DNA of 64,000 bases from a virus: IMG/VR virus record IMGVR_UViG_3300014720_000015, positions 62,001 through 126,000 of that record. The stretch is one strand, 5' to 3'. Under the pieces are notes generated by a model. That model saw nothing but the letters and a program-made list of their open reading frames with translations. It searched no databases and was not told where the DNA came from. Every line of letters begins with the position of its first letter. Positions within the stretch are counted from its first letter, which is position 1. The translations under genes were made by a program, and so were the position numbers. Positions 34,827 through 42,344 of the stretch are shown here, piece after piece.

Positions 34827-35392
34827 ATACGTTACCGATTTTTATTATTATCATTTTGATAATAGCCAATGCTTGGTTCATATATAAAAACTTTATAGAA
34901 AGAACTAAAAGTACACCTATCTTAAATTGTGTTAAAGATATAGCTTTGGTTTATGACCTCATAAACTATATTGTGGAAAAAACCAACATCGATAAAGTGA
35001 GTATATGGAAATTACATCACGATATGGATTCACCATATATGGATGTTGTGTATGAAACCAATAATGATGGCACTGAAAAGTTAACGGTCAAACGTGGCGA
35101 GATACTAATAGAGGATTCTATAGTTGACAAACTAAAACCGTTGGATATTGGTGAAGAAATAACCATAATAACTGAAGAATTATTTGATGGTGACAAAAAG
35201 AAAGATTTAATATTGGATAAAATTAAATGGTCGAAGATGAGAAAAATAGCCGAAAGTGACACTGCGTTGTATTTTGTTGGTTTACATTTCTTTGAATTCG
35301 ATAAACCATTAACTAAGGGTGAAAAAATAATAACTACTAGAACCGTAAATAAAATAATCTCAATATTCGAAAAACATAAGGAAGATTTGTGA
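34823..35392 (+). CDS. Membrane-anchored protein, paralogue-like partner
   Basis: A 189-residue protein with an N-terminal membrane helix (LPIFIIIILIIANAWFIYKN) and a soluble domain with KVSIWKLHHDMDSPYMDVVY, the same order of strands as the upstream partner. Translation coupled by a 4-nt overlap. Function unknown. Confidence 0.5.
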   Translation: MNTLPIFIIIILIIANAWFIYKNFIERTKSTPILNCVKDIALVYDLINYIVEKTNIDKVSIWKLHHDMDSPYMDVVYETNNDGTEKLTVKRGEILIEDSIVDKLKPLDIGEEITIITEELFDGDKKKDLILDKIKWSKMRKIAESDTALYFVGLHFFEFDKPLTKGEKIITTRTVNKIISIFEKHKEDL

Positions 35393-35437
35393 TAACCAAA
35401 TATTATTACTATATTTGTACAAACAAATTAAATTAAT

Positions 35438-35602
35438 ATGTTAAAAAAGGGGAAAAAATTACAATTCAAAGACAGAGTAGAGTTAATCATCAAAGCGTCA
35501 AACAATCGAAACACTGGGATGGTTATGACAGAAAATAACGAATATTCGACAGACTTCATTATGCGATGGTTAGATTTTGGTTTTGTTAAACTAATTGATT
35601 GA
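35438..35602 (+). CDS. Small hypothetical protein
   Basis: A 54-residue protein starting MLKKGKKLQFKDRVELIIKA. TATATTTG lies ~27 nt before the ATG. The start FKDRVELI-x-K and the overall pattern suggest a short SH3-like beta domain; unknown function. Confidence 0.5.
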   Translation: MLKKGKKLQFKDRVELIIKASNNRNTGMVMTENNEYSTDFIMRWLDFGFVKLID

Positions 35603-35622
35603 AAAAAAAAAATAATAAAAAA

Positions 35623-35654
35623 TTTGCATTACATCTAAAACTTTTATATATTTG
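35623..35654 (+). promoter_or_regulatory. Promoter of tRNA operon 1
   Basis: TTTGCATT (-33) and TATATTTG (35647-35654), 21 nt before the leader ORF. The same arrangement precedes tRNA operons 2, 3 and 4. Confidence 0.8.
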
Positions 35655-35675
35655 TACCATATTTAATAAAAAGCT

Positions 35676-35762
35676 ATGAAAACTATGAGCATACATATGA
35701 ATTCGATTAATTGGAGACGCAGTAGCGCCACCATGGTCGGTTATGCTCATAACTTTAGTTGA
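35676..35762 (+). CDS. Leader peptide of tRNA operon 1 (His/Trp/Ser/Ile/Asn/Met/Arg)
   Basis: A 28-codon ORF, MKTMSIHMNSINWRRSS followed by ATMVGYAHNFS. Codons 4-17 (ATG AGC ATA CAT ATG AAT TCG, then ATT AAT TGG AGA CGC AGT AGC) use only Met, Ser, Ile, His, Asn, Trp and Arg. These are exactly the isotypes of the ten tRNAs that follow, down to both Arg, both Ser and both Ile codon boxes. RNA segment 1 ATGAGCATA (35685-35693) pairs with segment 2 TATGCTCAT (35742-35750). GGTCGG (35735-35740) can pair with CCGACC in the terminator. Confidence 0.85.
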   Translation: MKTMSIHMNSINWRRSSATMVGYAHNFS

Positions 35763-35789
35763 TTTAAATTATAAAACTAAGAAATGAAG

Positions 35790-35817
35790 AACCCGACCTT
35801 AAACAGTCGGGTTTTTT
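35790..35817 (+). terminator. Attenuator terminator of tRNA operon 1
   Basis: AACCCGAC...GTCGGGTTTTTT hairpin with T run between the leader ORF and tRNA-His. Its 5' arm (CCGACC, 35793-35798) is complementary to GGTCGG in the leader, so antiterminator and terminator exclude each other. Confidence 0.85.
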
Positions 35818-35827
35818 GTTTTTATAT

Positions 35828-35914
35828 GGTCTGGTTAGCCCGTAACAGGTTAGCGGAACGGGTTGTGACCCCGTGGTAGAAATACCCCAATCGGTTCGAG
35901 TCCGATACCAGACC
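35828..35914 (+). tRNA. tRNA-His (GTG)
   Basis: G-1 plus acceptor GTCTGGT/ACCAGAC with C73, the His identity pair. Anticodon loop TTGTGAC on ACGGG/CCCGT. T arm ATCGG-TTCGAGT-CCGAT. CCA not encoded. Confidence 0.9.
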
Positions 35915-35938
35915 CAGAATATTATCTTCGGATAATAT

Positions 35939-35949
35939 GTTCTTTGACA
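35939..35949 (+). promoter_or_regulatory. boxA-like antitermination element
   Basis: GTTCTTTGACA preceded by a hairpin ATATTATC-TTCG-GATAATAT. It matches the boxA-like sequence of Bacteroidota rRNA leaders (compare E. coli TGCTCTTTAACA). Copies lie in other RNA operons of this phage. Confidence 0.55.
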
Positions 35950-35965
35950 TATTAATATTAAACAC

Positions 35966-36037
35966 ACAGACATGGTGTAATTGGAAGCATAATTGACTCC
36001 AAATCAATTGGTTAGGGTTCGAGGCCTTATGTCTGTG
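35966..36037 (+). tRNA. tRNA-Trp (CCA)
   Basis: Acceptor ACAGACA/TGTCTGT, G73. Anticodon loop CTCCAAA on ATTGA/TCAAT. D arm GTGT...GCAT. Confidence 0.9.
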
Positions 36038-36049
36038 CAAATAATTTAT

Positions 36050-36137
36050 GGTGAGGCAAGCCAATTGGTGGTGGCCGCTATTTGCTAGGTAGTTAGGAGT
36101 AACCAGTCTCGTAAGGGTTCAACTCCCTTCCTCACCG
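36050..36137 (+). tRNA. tRNA-Ser (GCT)
   Basis: Acceptor GGTGAGG/CCTCACC, G73. Anticodon loop TTGCTAG. Long variable region as expected for Ser. T arm AAGGG-TTCAACT-CCCTT. Confidence 0.85.
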
Positions 36138-36154
36138 CGATAAAATTATATAAT

Positions 36155-36244
36155 GGAGGCGCCCAGTTGACAGAGGTACACCGTCTTGAAAACGGCTAGG
36201 TCAGTGATGAGCTGATGTAAGAGTTGGACTCTCTTCGTCTCCGC
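36155..36244 (+). tRNA. tRNA-Ser (TGA)
   Basis: Acceptor GGAGGCG/CGTCTCC, G73. Anticodon loop CTTGAAA on CCGT/ACGG. Long variable arm. Confidence 0.85.
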
Positions 36245-36252
36245 CATAAATT

Positions 36253-36343
36253 CGACCTGTAGCAGCCAAACCTGATAAGTTTGAGAACTGTAGCTGGTAT
36301 CTTGAGATAACATCAAACATTGGTTCGAATCCAATCAGGTCGA
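36253..36343 (+). tRNA. tRNA-Ile-like (GAT) with non-standard arm order
   Basis: Acceptor CGACCTG/CAGGTCG, A73; T arm ATTGG-TTCGAAT-CCAAT. The anticodon arm CAAAC-CTGATAA-GTTTG starts only 7 nt after the acceptor stem, leaving no room for a D arm. Between the anticodon and T arms there are ~35 nt with a D-loop-like GTAGCTGGTA. The loop CTGATAA is typical of Ile(GAT), and ATT appears in the leader peptide. Confidence 0.65.
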
Positions 36344-36448
36344 CATCAACCATCAATGCCTCTCTTTGAAGCACACTTTTGATATCTGATGAAAACTAGT
36401 TAGTAGTCAGACAGAGTTACAAGATTCTCTAGGGTAAAAATCTTTCTT

Positions 36449-36538
36449 GGTGCGGTACCGATGGAAGCTTATATCTTCTATACTCGTAATGGCATGTTGA
36501 GATAACATCAAATATTGGTTCGAATCCAATCCGCACTA
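36449..36538 (+). tRNA. tRNA-Ile-like (TAT) with non-standard arm order
   Basis: Acceptor GGTGCGG/CCGCACT, A73. Anticodon arm GGAAG-CTTATAT-CTTCT begins 7 nt after the acceptor stem, as in the GAT gene upstream. About 34 nt, including the stem ATGTT-gagat-AACAT, separate it from the T arm. The 3' part TTGAGATAACATCAAA is shared with the GAT gene. ATA is present in the leader. Confidence 0.6.
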
Positions 36539-36552
36539 CATTAAATTAAAAT

Positions 36553-36624
36553 TCTGGTGTAGCTCAGAGGCAGAGCACTTGTCTGTTAAACAAGTGGTCG
36601 TGATATCGTAATTCACCACCAGAG
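36553..36624 (+). tRNA. tRNA-Asn (GTT)
   Basis: Acceptor TCTGGTG/CACCAGA, G73. D arm GCTC-AGAGGCA-GAGC. Anticodon loop CTGTTAA on CTTGT/ACAAG. Confidence 0.9.
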
Positions 36625-36630
36625 CAATCA

Positions 36631-36702
36631 TTGCGAGTCTTAATGGTAAAGAGCCTCCTCTCATAAGGGAAGCCAAATCGGTTCAATTCCGATACTCGCA
36701 AC
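36631..36702 (+). tRNA. tRNA-Met (CAT), elongator or Ile2
   Basis: Acceptor TTGCGAG/CTCGCAA. Anticodon loop CTCATAA. T arm ATCGG-TTCAATT-CCGAT. Met fits three ATG codons in the leader, but a lysidine-type Ile(CAT) cannot be excluded. Confidence 0.85.
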
Positions 36703-36716
36703 GTTAAAATTAAAAT

Positions 36717-36796
36717 GGCGACATAGCCGAGCGTAGCTACGAACTACGTAATCGTAATCGGAGCGGAGGATGTGGGTTCGAATCCCTCTGTCGTCA
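36717..36796 (+). tRNA. tRNA-Arg (ACG)
   Basis: Acceptor GGCGACA/TGTCGTC, A73. Anticodon loop CTACGTA on ACGAA/ATCGT with one mismatch. T arm with TTCGAAT and one mismatch. Decodes CGC in the leader. Confidence 0.75.
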
Positions 36797-36803
36797 CATT
36801 TCT

Positions 36804-36875
36804 GGCACTATGATGTAAATGGAAGCATCTCAATCTTCTAAATTGAGTGTAAAAGTTCGAATCTTTTTAGTGTCA
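36804..36875 (+). tRNA. tRNA-Arg (TCT)
   Basis: Acceptor GGCACTA/TAGTGTC, A73. Anticodon loop CTTCTAA on TCAAT/ATTGA. Decodes AGA in the leader. Last tRNA of operon 1. Confidence 0.9.
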
Positions 36876-36924
36876 CTTTTTTTTTTGATTATTTTTTTGT
36901 ATATTTATTTGTATATTTATTATT

Positions 36925-37161
36925 ATGATGAATCTTTGGGTTATAGTCGGTTTTGGTTTATATTACCTTATCAAAGGGGTGGTATGGGTTATCGTTGATG
37001 TATCATATTTTAAAACGAAATATGATAATCCATTACAACCAGTTTTTAATATTATTTTTTGGCCAATATTCTCAACAAGAAGAACTATAATTCAAATTAC
37101 ATCATGGTTTAAATCCAGAAAAAATGCAAAATCTAAAAGTGAAATTAAAGGAAGGTCTTAA
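36925..37161 (+). CDS. Small membrane protein
   Basis: A 78-residue protein with two hydrophobic stretches (WVIVGFGLYYLIKGVVWVIV and VFNIIFWPIF) and a basic tail. ATATTTAT lies exactly 12 nt before the ATG (ATATTTAT-TATT-ATG). Overlaps the next gene by 38 nt. Confidence 0.55.
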   Translation: MMNLWVIVGFGLYYLIKGVVWVIVDVSYFKTKYDNPLQPVFNIIFWPIFSTRRTIIQITSWFKSRKNAKSKSEIKGRS

Positions 37162-37426
37162 ATTTGGCGGTAATATATATGACTATTTTTCTTTTGAAAA
37201 AGGTGGAAAAAATATCTTAGTCAGTAAGGAAGGTATTCTTGGTCATGACAACCAATTAATTACATGGTCTGATATTGAAGCTTTGAAGAAAATATATGAT
37301 AAAAAAGATATTGCCGAGGGGTGAGGAGATAAAATATTCTTAAACCATGACGATGATGGTTTAAGTGATGACGTTAAAATGTTATTATATTTAAGGTTCC
37401 CAGAGAAATCTAAATTTGAAAAATAA
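37124..37426 (+). pseudogene. Small protein gene with in-frame TGA (broken or read through)
   Basis: The ORF runs 66 codons to TGA at 37322-37324, then continues in the same frame for 33 more codons that look protein-like (GDKIFLNHDDDGLSDDVKML, ending FEK) to TAA at 37424. Either a nonsense mutation truncates the protein to 66 residues, or the TGA (context GGG-TGA-GGA) is read through. Function unknown. Confidence 0.5.
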
Positions 37427-37462
37427 TTTGTATATTTACATTTAAGTGTATATATTTGTGCT

Positions 37463-38365
37463 ATGGAAAAAAATCGTCTAGGATATATGGTAACAAGACC
37501 AGACCAAAAACTCACCATAATGAGAGGAATTTCAGGGTCAGGTAAAAGCACTAGGGCAAAAGAATTGGTCGGGAGCGGTGTAATTCACTCAACTGATGAT
37601 GTAATATCTTCTATGGGTAATTATAATGATATTTTTGCTGATATGATAACCCGTAAAGATTTTTCAAACTTACAAAAGGCGCACCAAACAAATTTAAGAA
37701 ATGCCATTAACTCAATGAAGAATGGTATAACACCAGTCATTATAGATAACACTAATTTAGCGCCATGGGAATCTAAAGCTTATGTCAAAGCCGCATTGGA
37801 AATGGGTTTTGATGATAAGAATATAGAGATAGTGAATGTTGGTACTGGTGGTGCTTCAGCTGAAGAATTAGCGAAAAGGAATACTCATGGTGTCCCATTG
37901 GATAAAATCAAAGCGATGATTGATAAGTATAACGCTAATAAAGACATTACGATTGATGATATTCTTAAAGAAACCAAAAAAGATAAATCCGATAAGGTTT
38001 TGTATTCAGCTGTTGTTTTAGATGAAAAATCCAAAAACGAGCTGTTAGCTAAGTTTGACATACCTGAAGGTTGGAAAACCTTTGCGCATCATATGACGAT
38101 AGTTTTCGGTAAAGGTTTACCAGAAGACATGAAATCTGATTTAGGTAAAACCGTTACATTGACAGTTAAAGAGTTGGGAATTTCTGATATGGCAATAGCC
38201 GTTAAGGTTGATGGATACCCATCAACCAATAACATACCACATATAACAATGGCTGTTAATGTTAACGAGGGTGGAAAACCTGTAATGTCAAATCAAATTA
38301 CAAATTGGAAACCAGTTAAAAATTTCAATATTACTGGTACCGTAACAGAAGTTAAAGCAAATTAA
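37463..38365 (+). CDS. Polynucleotide kinase fused to 2H phosphoesterase-like domain
   Basis: A 300-residue two-domain protein. Residues ~15-175: P-loop kinase of the PNK type, with MRGISGSGKSTRAKEL and VIIDNTNLAPWE. Residues ~185-300: two H-x-T motifs, HHMTIVFGKG and NIPHITMAVN, as in 2H (LigT-like) cyclic phosphodiesterases. The combination is found in tRNA splicing/repair enzymes such as fungal Trl1. It would heal RNA ends (5' phosphorylation, 2',3'-cyclic phosphate opening) for the Rnl1-type ligase at 40.5 kb. TATATTTG-TGCT-ATG precedes it. Confidence 0.85.
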   Translation: MEKNRLGYMVTRPDQKLTIMRGISGSGKSTRAKELVGSGVIHSTDDVISSMGNYNDIFADMITRKDFSNLQKAHQTNLRNAINSMKNGITPVIIDNTNLAPWESKAYVKAALEMGFDDKNIEIVNVGTGGASAEELAKRNTHGVPLDKIKAMIDKYNANKDITIDDILKETKKDKSDKVLYSAVVLDEKSKNELLAKFDIPEGWKTFAHHMTIVFGKGLPEDMKSDLGKTVTLTVKELGISDMAIAVKVDGYPSTNNIPHITMAVNVNEGGKPVMSNQITNWKPVKNFNITGTVTEVKAN

Positions 38366-38375
38366 TTAATTAATA

Positions 38376-38621
38376 ATGTTAGAAAGAATTTTAGAAATGT
38401 ATCCTGACGATACGTTTTTGGTTGCTGATGGTTTTAATGAGGCAATCATTGGTGTTGATGAATCAAGCATGCGATTGATTTATTCTGTCGAAAAATGTAT
38501 AGATATCTTAGTTGAAGATGATGAAATGTTGTTAGAACAAGCAATAGAATACTTTGATTTCAATGTCAGAGGTTCCTATGTTGGTGAGCAAACACCAATT
38601 TTTTGTGAAGATTGTTTTTAA
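38376..38621 (+). CDS. Small acidic hypothetical protein
   Basis: An 81-residue acidic protein with a C-terminal FCEDCF (CxxC). Unknown function. Lies within the RNA-repair gene group, 10 nt after the PNK gene. Confidence 0.55.
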   Translation: MLERILEMYPDDTFLVADGFNEAIIGVDESSMRLIYSVEKCIDILVEDDEMLLEQAIEYFDFNVRGSYVGEQTPIFCEDCF

Positions 38622-38662
38622 TAGTCAAAAATATTTTTATATCTTTGACCAAAATTAATAAT

Positions 38663-39148
38663 ATGACTGAACAGTTAGAAATCGAAAGAAAATATTTACT
38701 AAAATATAATCCACTTAATTTGGGAGAGTTTGATAATCTATTGCAGATAACACAATTATACTTACCAAAGGATGAGAATGGTTATACTGTAAGATACAGA
38801 TATATCACAGACACTAATGACAAAGTAACTTATGTTAAAACGCTTAAAAAATATGTAAGTGATATGGTCTGTGAGGAGATAGAGTGTGAGGTTAACAAAG
38901 AAGAGTATGAATTGGCTGAGAGTAAAGCTGTAAGTCAGATTGTTAAGTTACGTTATGAATTTAAAAATGATGATTTAATTTGGCAAATTGATAATTTTGT
39001 GAATATTAAGATGGTATTGGCTGAGGTTGAATTGCCAAGCGAAAACCACGCATTTCAAATACCAGAGATACTAGAAGAGGCTATTGTAGCTGAAGTAACA
39101 GGCATCAATGGTTTTAGTAATGAAAGTTTAGCAATGTTTTTAGAGTGA
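38663..39148 (+). CDS. CYTH domain phosphohydrolase
   Basis: A 161-residue CYTH protein: LEIERKYLLK gives the ExExK signature at the start, YTVRYRYI and YVKTLKKY give the tunnel basic residues, EEIECEV and LAEVELP the acidic strands. Members hydrolyse triphosphates (thiamine triphosphate, RNA 5'-triphosphate, polyphosphate). In this neighbourhood an RNA 5'-end activity is attractive but unproven. The in-frame upstream ATG at 38612 is not used. Stop overlaps the next start. Confidence 0.85.
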   Translation: MTEQLEIERKYLLKYNPLNLGEFDNLLQITQLYLPKDENGYTVRYRYITDTNDKVTYVKTLKKYVSDMVCEEIECEVNKEEYELAESKAVSQIVKLRYEFKNDDLIWQIDNFVNIKMVLAEVELPSENHAFQIPEILEEAIVAEVTGINGFSNESLAMFLE

Positions 39149-39819
39149 TGTTTATATTAGGTGATATACATGGTAATTTTAACTATCTAAGGTATTTGAT
39201 TAAAACCATAGGTAATAAAGGCCCTATTATCCAAGTTGGTGATTTTGGTATGAATAATAATATCAAAAACATGGAAACCATCTTGGAGGGTCTAAATAAC
39301 TTATTGGGTGAGAACAATAATAAACTATATGTGATTCGTGGTAATCATGATAACCCTTATTTTTGGCAAGGGAATCACATATATGATAATATCGAATTAT
39401 TACCAGATTATACAATAAAAGAAATCGAAGGTAAAAGGATGTTCTTTGTTGGTGGTGCTATTAGCATCGATAGAAAGGTTAATCCATATTATTGGCATGA
39501 TGAGGTTTTCGTATATGATAAAGAAAAAACTTTCGAAGCCCGTAATATAGACATCGTGGTTACTCATACTGCACCGAATTACGTATTTCCATTGGGTATA
39601 AATGATTTGGTTAGACATTTTGCACAAGATGACCCTAATCTTATAACTGAACTATATATTGAAAGGGAACAAATGGCTGAGATGTGTGATATGTTGATGT
39701 TCAATAATAACATCACTCACCATTTTTATGGTCATTTCCATGCTGATGAGATAACACAATATAAAACATGTGAATTTAGATGCGTTGGAATTAATAATAC
39801 ATACGATTTAAGAGTTTAA
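39148..39819 (+). CDS. Metallophosphoesterase
   Basis: A 223-residue calcineurin-like phosphoesterase: FILGDIHGN, IIQVGDFGMN, VIRGNHDNPYF, VVTHTAPNYV and HHFYGHFHAD. Start at ATG 39148 overlaps the CYTH stop. Substrate unknown; position between CYTH and SAK-type phosphatase genes suggests nucleic acid or nucleotide end processing. Confidence 0.85.
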   Translation: MFILGDIHGNFNYLRYLIKTIGNKGPIIQVGDFGMNNNIKNMETILEGLNNLLGENNNKLYVIRGNHDNPYFWQGNHIYDNIELLPDYTIKEIEGKRMFFVGGAISIDRKVNPYYWHDEVFVYDKEKTFEARNIDIVVTHTAPNYVFPLGINDLVRHFAQDDPNLITELYIEREQMAEMCDMLMFNNNITHHFYGHFHADEITQYKTCEFRCVGINNTYDLRV

Positions 39820-39841
39820 AAGAATATTTAAATATAAAAAT

Positions 39842-40450
39842 ATGATGAACTCAACAATCAAAAAAAACTTAAGAAAAATGTTATTGGAAGATGTAACAGG
39901 TCCAACTAAATTATATGTGTTTGATTTTGACGCTACTCTTGTGGATACACCATTACCAGAAGTTGGTAGACGTATCTGGAAAGAAAAGTATGGATTTGAT
40001 TTCCCATCAAAATCAGCTGATGAAGTTGAAAAAAACAAAAAAATAACTGGTTGGTGGGGTAGAAAAGAAAGTTTGGATATGGATACCTTTGACATGCCAA
40101 TGATTCCAGAGGTAAAAAGTGCTTATGATTCAGTAAAAAATAACCCTGATGTCATGAAAGTAATGTTAACTGGTAGACGTGGAAACTTATCAGATGAGGT
40201 TAAAAAAATATTGGATGATAAAGGTTTAAAGTTTGATATGTATCTTTTTAATAATAAAAGTGATACTTTAACAGCAAAATTGGATTATCTGAACGATATT
40301 TTAACCAATAATCCTAATATTAAAGACGTAACTCTTTTTGATGATAGAACTGAACATATACCAACGTTTCAAAAATGGGGTGATGATTTGGTTGCGAATG
40401 GTCGGTTGAATGATTTCGTTATGAACCACATCCAATCAAATCATCATTAA
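39842..40450 (+). CDS. SAK-type HAD phosphatase with possible packaging peptide
   Basis: A 202-residue HAD enzyme. LYVFDFDATLVDTPLPEVGR, GWWGRKESLD, MLTGRRGN and LFDDRTEHIPTFQ match the 'Swiss Army Knife RNA repair-like' HAD family (HAD_SAK). The nucleophile Asp and acid Asp (DFDAT) are present. A 3'-phosphatase role would complete end healing with PNK. The first 16 residues, MMNSTIKKNLRKMLLE-DV, are basic and end in L-L-E, like T4 capsid-targeting peptides. ATATTTAAATAT precedes the start. Confidence 0.75.
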   Translation: MMNSTIKKNLRKMLLEDVTGPTKLYVFDFDATLVDTPLPEVGRRIWKEKYGFDFPSKSADEVEKNKKITGWWGRKESLDMDTFDMPMIPEVKSAYDSVKNNPDVMKVMLTGRRGNLSDEVKKILDDKGLKFDMYLFNNKSDTLTAKLDYLNDILTNNPNIKDVTLFDDRTEHIPTFQKWGDDLVANGRLNDFVMNHIQSNHH

Positions 40451-40474
40451 TATTTGTAAGTTCAATTTTTTTCG

Positions 40475-40482
40475 TATATTTG
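40475..40482 (+). promoter_or_regulatory. -7 promoter element before RNA ligase
   Basis: TATATTTG, 29 nt before the ATG at 40504. Supports 40504 over the in-frame ATG at 40480, which lies within the promoter. Confidence 0.65.
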
Positions 40483-40503
40483 TATCCTAAATTAAAAGAT
40501 ACA

Positions 40504-41634
40504 ATGGAATTAGCTATAGTTAAATACATAAAAGAACACGGATTAAGTAAAGCGTTAAACGACTTCAAACTTAAGATTCGTGTGTATGATAAAAAAATAT
40601 GTATTAAATATGACCAGATTGAATCTCCATTTGGTAATAGAGAGGTTGAAGAGTGTAGAGGTATTGTATTAGAAAAAGATACATGGAAGGTCATGTGTCT
40701 TGGTCTAACCAAGTTTTATAATTCAGCTGAAGGTCATGCCGCTACAATAGATTGGTCAACGGCCAGAATCCAAACTAAGTTGGATGGTACCTGCATTAAC
40801 TTATATTATGATTGGCATAAAAATCGTTGGTTTGCTGCCACTACTGGTACCGCTGAAGGTGAAGGTGAGGTTAATAATAGACTTAACACATCATTCAACG
40901 ATTTGTTTTGGGAAACCATTTATAACTTTACAGATTATGATAATTTCACTGAAGCGTTAGATGTCGATAATACCTATGTGTTTGAGTTAACAACACCGTA
41001 TAACATAGTAGTAACACCACATGCAACTTCTAGTGTTACGTTGTTAACTGTTAGGGATTTAAAAACGTTAGATGAATACTCAAAGAATGATGTGATTCAA
41101 ATAGCTGATTGGTTAGGTGTTCCATATGTTGAAGAACATGAACTTAATAAAGGTAATTTTGATTATCTTATAAAGACATTCGAACAGATGCCCTATGATA
41201 ATGAAGGTTATGTTGTTGTTGATGGTAATTTTAACAGAGTTAAGGTTAAAAATCCAGCATATGTCGCTGTACACCATTTAAAAAATGGGACAGAAGCCCA
41301 CCATATCATGGAAGTCATAAAAACTAATGAGATTGAAGAATATGTTGCGACATTCCGTGAAAGAGAAGACGAGGTTAGGTCATTACATCAAAATTATAAT
41401 GAATTAACTGATAAGTTATACTCATCATGGGAAGCTTTAAACCAATTTAGACCAAAAGATATAACCAAAGAAGAAAGAAAATTATTTGCTAATAAGGTTT
41501 TTGATATAGCAGATTCAAATGATTTAAAATCTTTCACTGGTTTATTCTTCGGATTAAACGATGGTAAAGTTAAAACCATACCAGATTATCTACGTCAAAT
41601 GGATAACAAAAAACTATATGCCCTACTAACATAG
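40504..41634 (+). CDS. RNA ligase, T4 Rnl1 family
   Basis: A 376-residue ligase, almost the length of T4 RnlA (374). Motif I is RIQTKLDGTCINLYYD with the nucleotidyl Lys; motif IV NEGYVVVDGN; motif V RVKVKNPAYVAVHHL. In T4, Rnl1 with PNK repairs tRNA cut by the host PrrC nuclease. The same task is likely here, with PNK-2H, HAD_SAK and CCA-adding enzyme encoded nearby. A terminator overlaps its 3' end. Confidence 0.92.
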   Translation: MELAIVKYIKEHGLSKALNDFKLKIRVYDKKICIKYDQIESPFGNREVEECRGIVLEKDTWKVMCLGLTKFYNSAEGHAATIDWSTARIQTKLDGTCINLYYDWHKNRWFAATTGTAEGEGEVNNRLNTSFNDLFWETIYNFTDYDNFTEALDVDNTYVFELTTPYNIVVTPHATSSVTLLTVRDLKTLDEYSKNDVIQIADWLGVPYVEEHELNKGNFDYLIKTFEQMPYDNEGYVVVDGNFNRVKVKNPAYVAVHHLKNGTEAHHIMEVIKTNEIEEYVATFREREDEVRSLHQNYNELTDKLYSSWEALNQFRPKDITKEERKLFANKVFDIADSNDLKSFTGLFFGLNDGKVKTIPDYLRQMDNKKLYALLT

Positions 41635-41651
41635 GGCATATTCTTTTTTTT
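41617..41651 (+). terminator. Intrinsic terminator
   Basis: TATGCCCTA-ctaaca-TAGGGCATA followed by a T run; includes the RNA ligase stop codon. Confidence 0.85.
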
Positions 41652-41655
41652 AGTG

Positions 41656-41663
41656 ATATTTAT
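41656..41663 (+). promoter_or_regulatory. Late-type ATATTTAT promoter motif
   Basis: ATATTTAT-TATT-ATG: the motif starts exactly 12 nt before the start codon at 41668, directly after a terminator. Confidence 0.5.
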
Positions 41664-41667
41664 TATT

Positions 41668-42342
41668 ATGAATAGAATTAAAACTCGTTTATCCGAAGAG
41701 TTAACTTTTGACTTAATTGAACAAATGATTGGTGAGGATTACCCATCAACATTTGATATGGGTGAATTCAAAACATTAAACTCATTTAAAAAACGTATTG
41801 ACTATTGTAATAAACATCTGAAAAGAATCAGCTCTGGTTCATCTAGAGTTGTTTTCATGATTGACAATGAAAAGGTTTTGAAGTTAGCCAAGAACCAAAA
41901 AGGTTTAGCTCAAAACGAAGTTGAAATACAATATGGTAATGAAGGTTATTTAGAGAATATTGTTGCCAAAGTCTATGATTATGATGAGAATAATTTGTGG
42001 TTGGAAATGCAATTGGCTAAGAAACTAACAAAATCTAATTTTAAACAGATAACTGGGTTTAATTTCGATGATTTTGCCACTGCTGTACATAACTATGGGG
42101 TTGAATCTGGAAACGCTGGTAGATACGCTCAAAAGAGACAGATAGACTCAAAAATCGTTGAAGCTATGTGGGAAGATGAATTCGTTTACGGTATTTTTGA
42201 TTTCATAGGAAACTACAGTATACCTGCTGGCGATTTGACTAGGTTAAATTCTTATGGTGTTGTCACCGAGAATGGCGTGGATAGAGTTGTTATTATTGAT
42301 TATGGTTTAACACATGACGTGTACCAATCATTCTATTCTTGA
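41668..42342 (+). CDS. Protein-kinase-fold-like protein, possibly packaged
   Basis: A 224-residue protein. SSGSSRVVFMIDNEKVLKLA resembles a kinase glycine loop and the ATP-binding Lys (VLKLA); VVIIDYGLTHDV resembles the metal-binding D-F/Y-G. It is a candidate small kinase or pseudokinase. The N-terminus MNRIKTRLSE-ELTFD has L-S-E and later L-I-E, possible prohead protease sites. Start at 41668 is set by the late-type motif. Confidence 0.5.
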   Translation: MNRIKTRLSEELTFDLIEQMIGEDYPSTFDMGEFKTLNSFKKRIDYCNKHLKRISSGSSRVVFMIDNEKVLKLAKNQKGLAQNEVEIQYGNEGYLENIVAKVYDYDENNLWLEMQLAKKLTKSNFKQITGFNFDDFATAVHNYGVESGNAGRYAQKRQIDSKIVEAMWEDEFVYGIFDFIGNYSIPAGDLTRLNSYGVVTENGVDRVVIIDYGLTHDVYQSFYS

Positions 42343-42344
42343 TT

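Noticed and set aside
35764-36334. Several minus-strand ORFs of 60-80 codons across the tRNA region
   Set aside because: They lie across well-formed tRNAs and have no promoter; chance frames in stable RNA genes.
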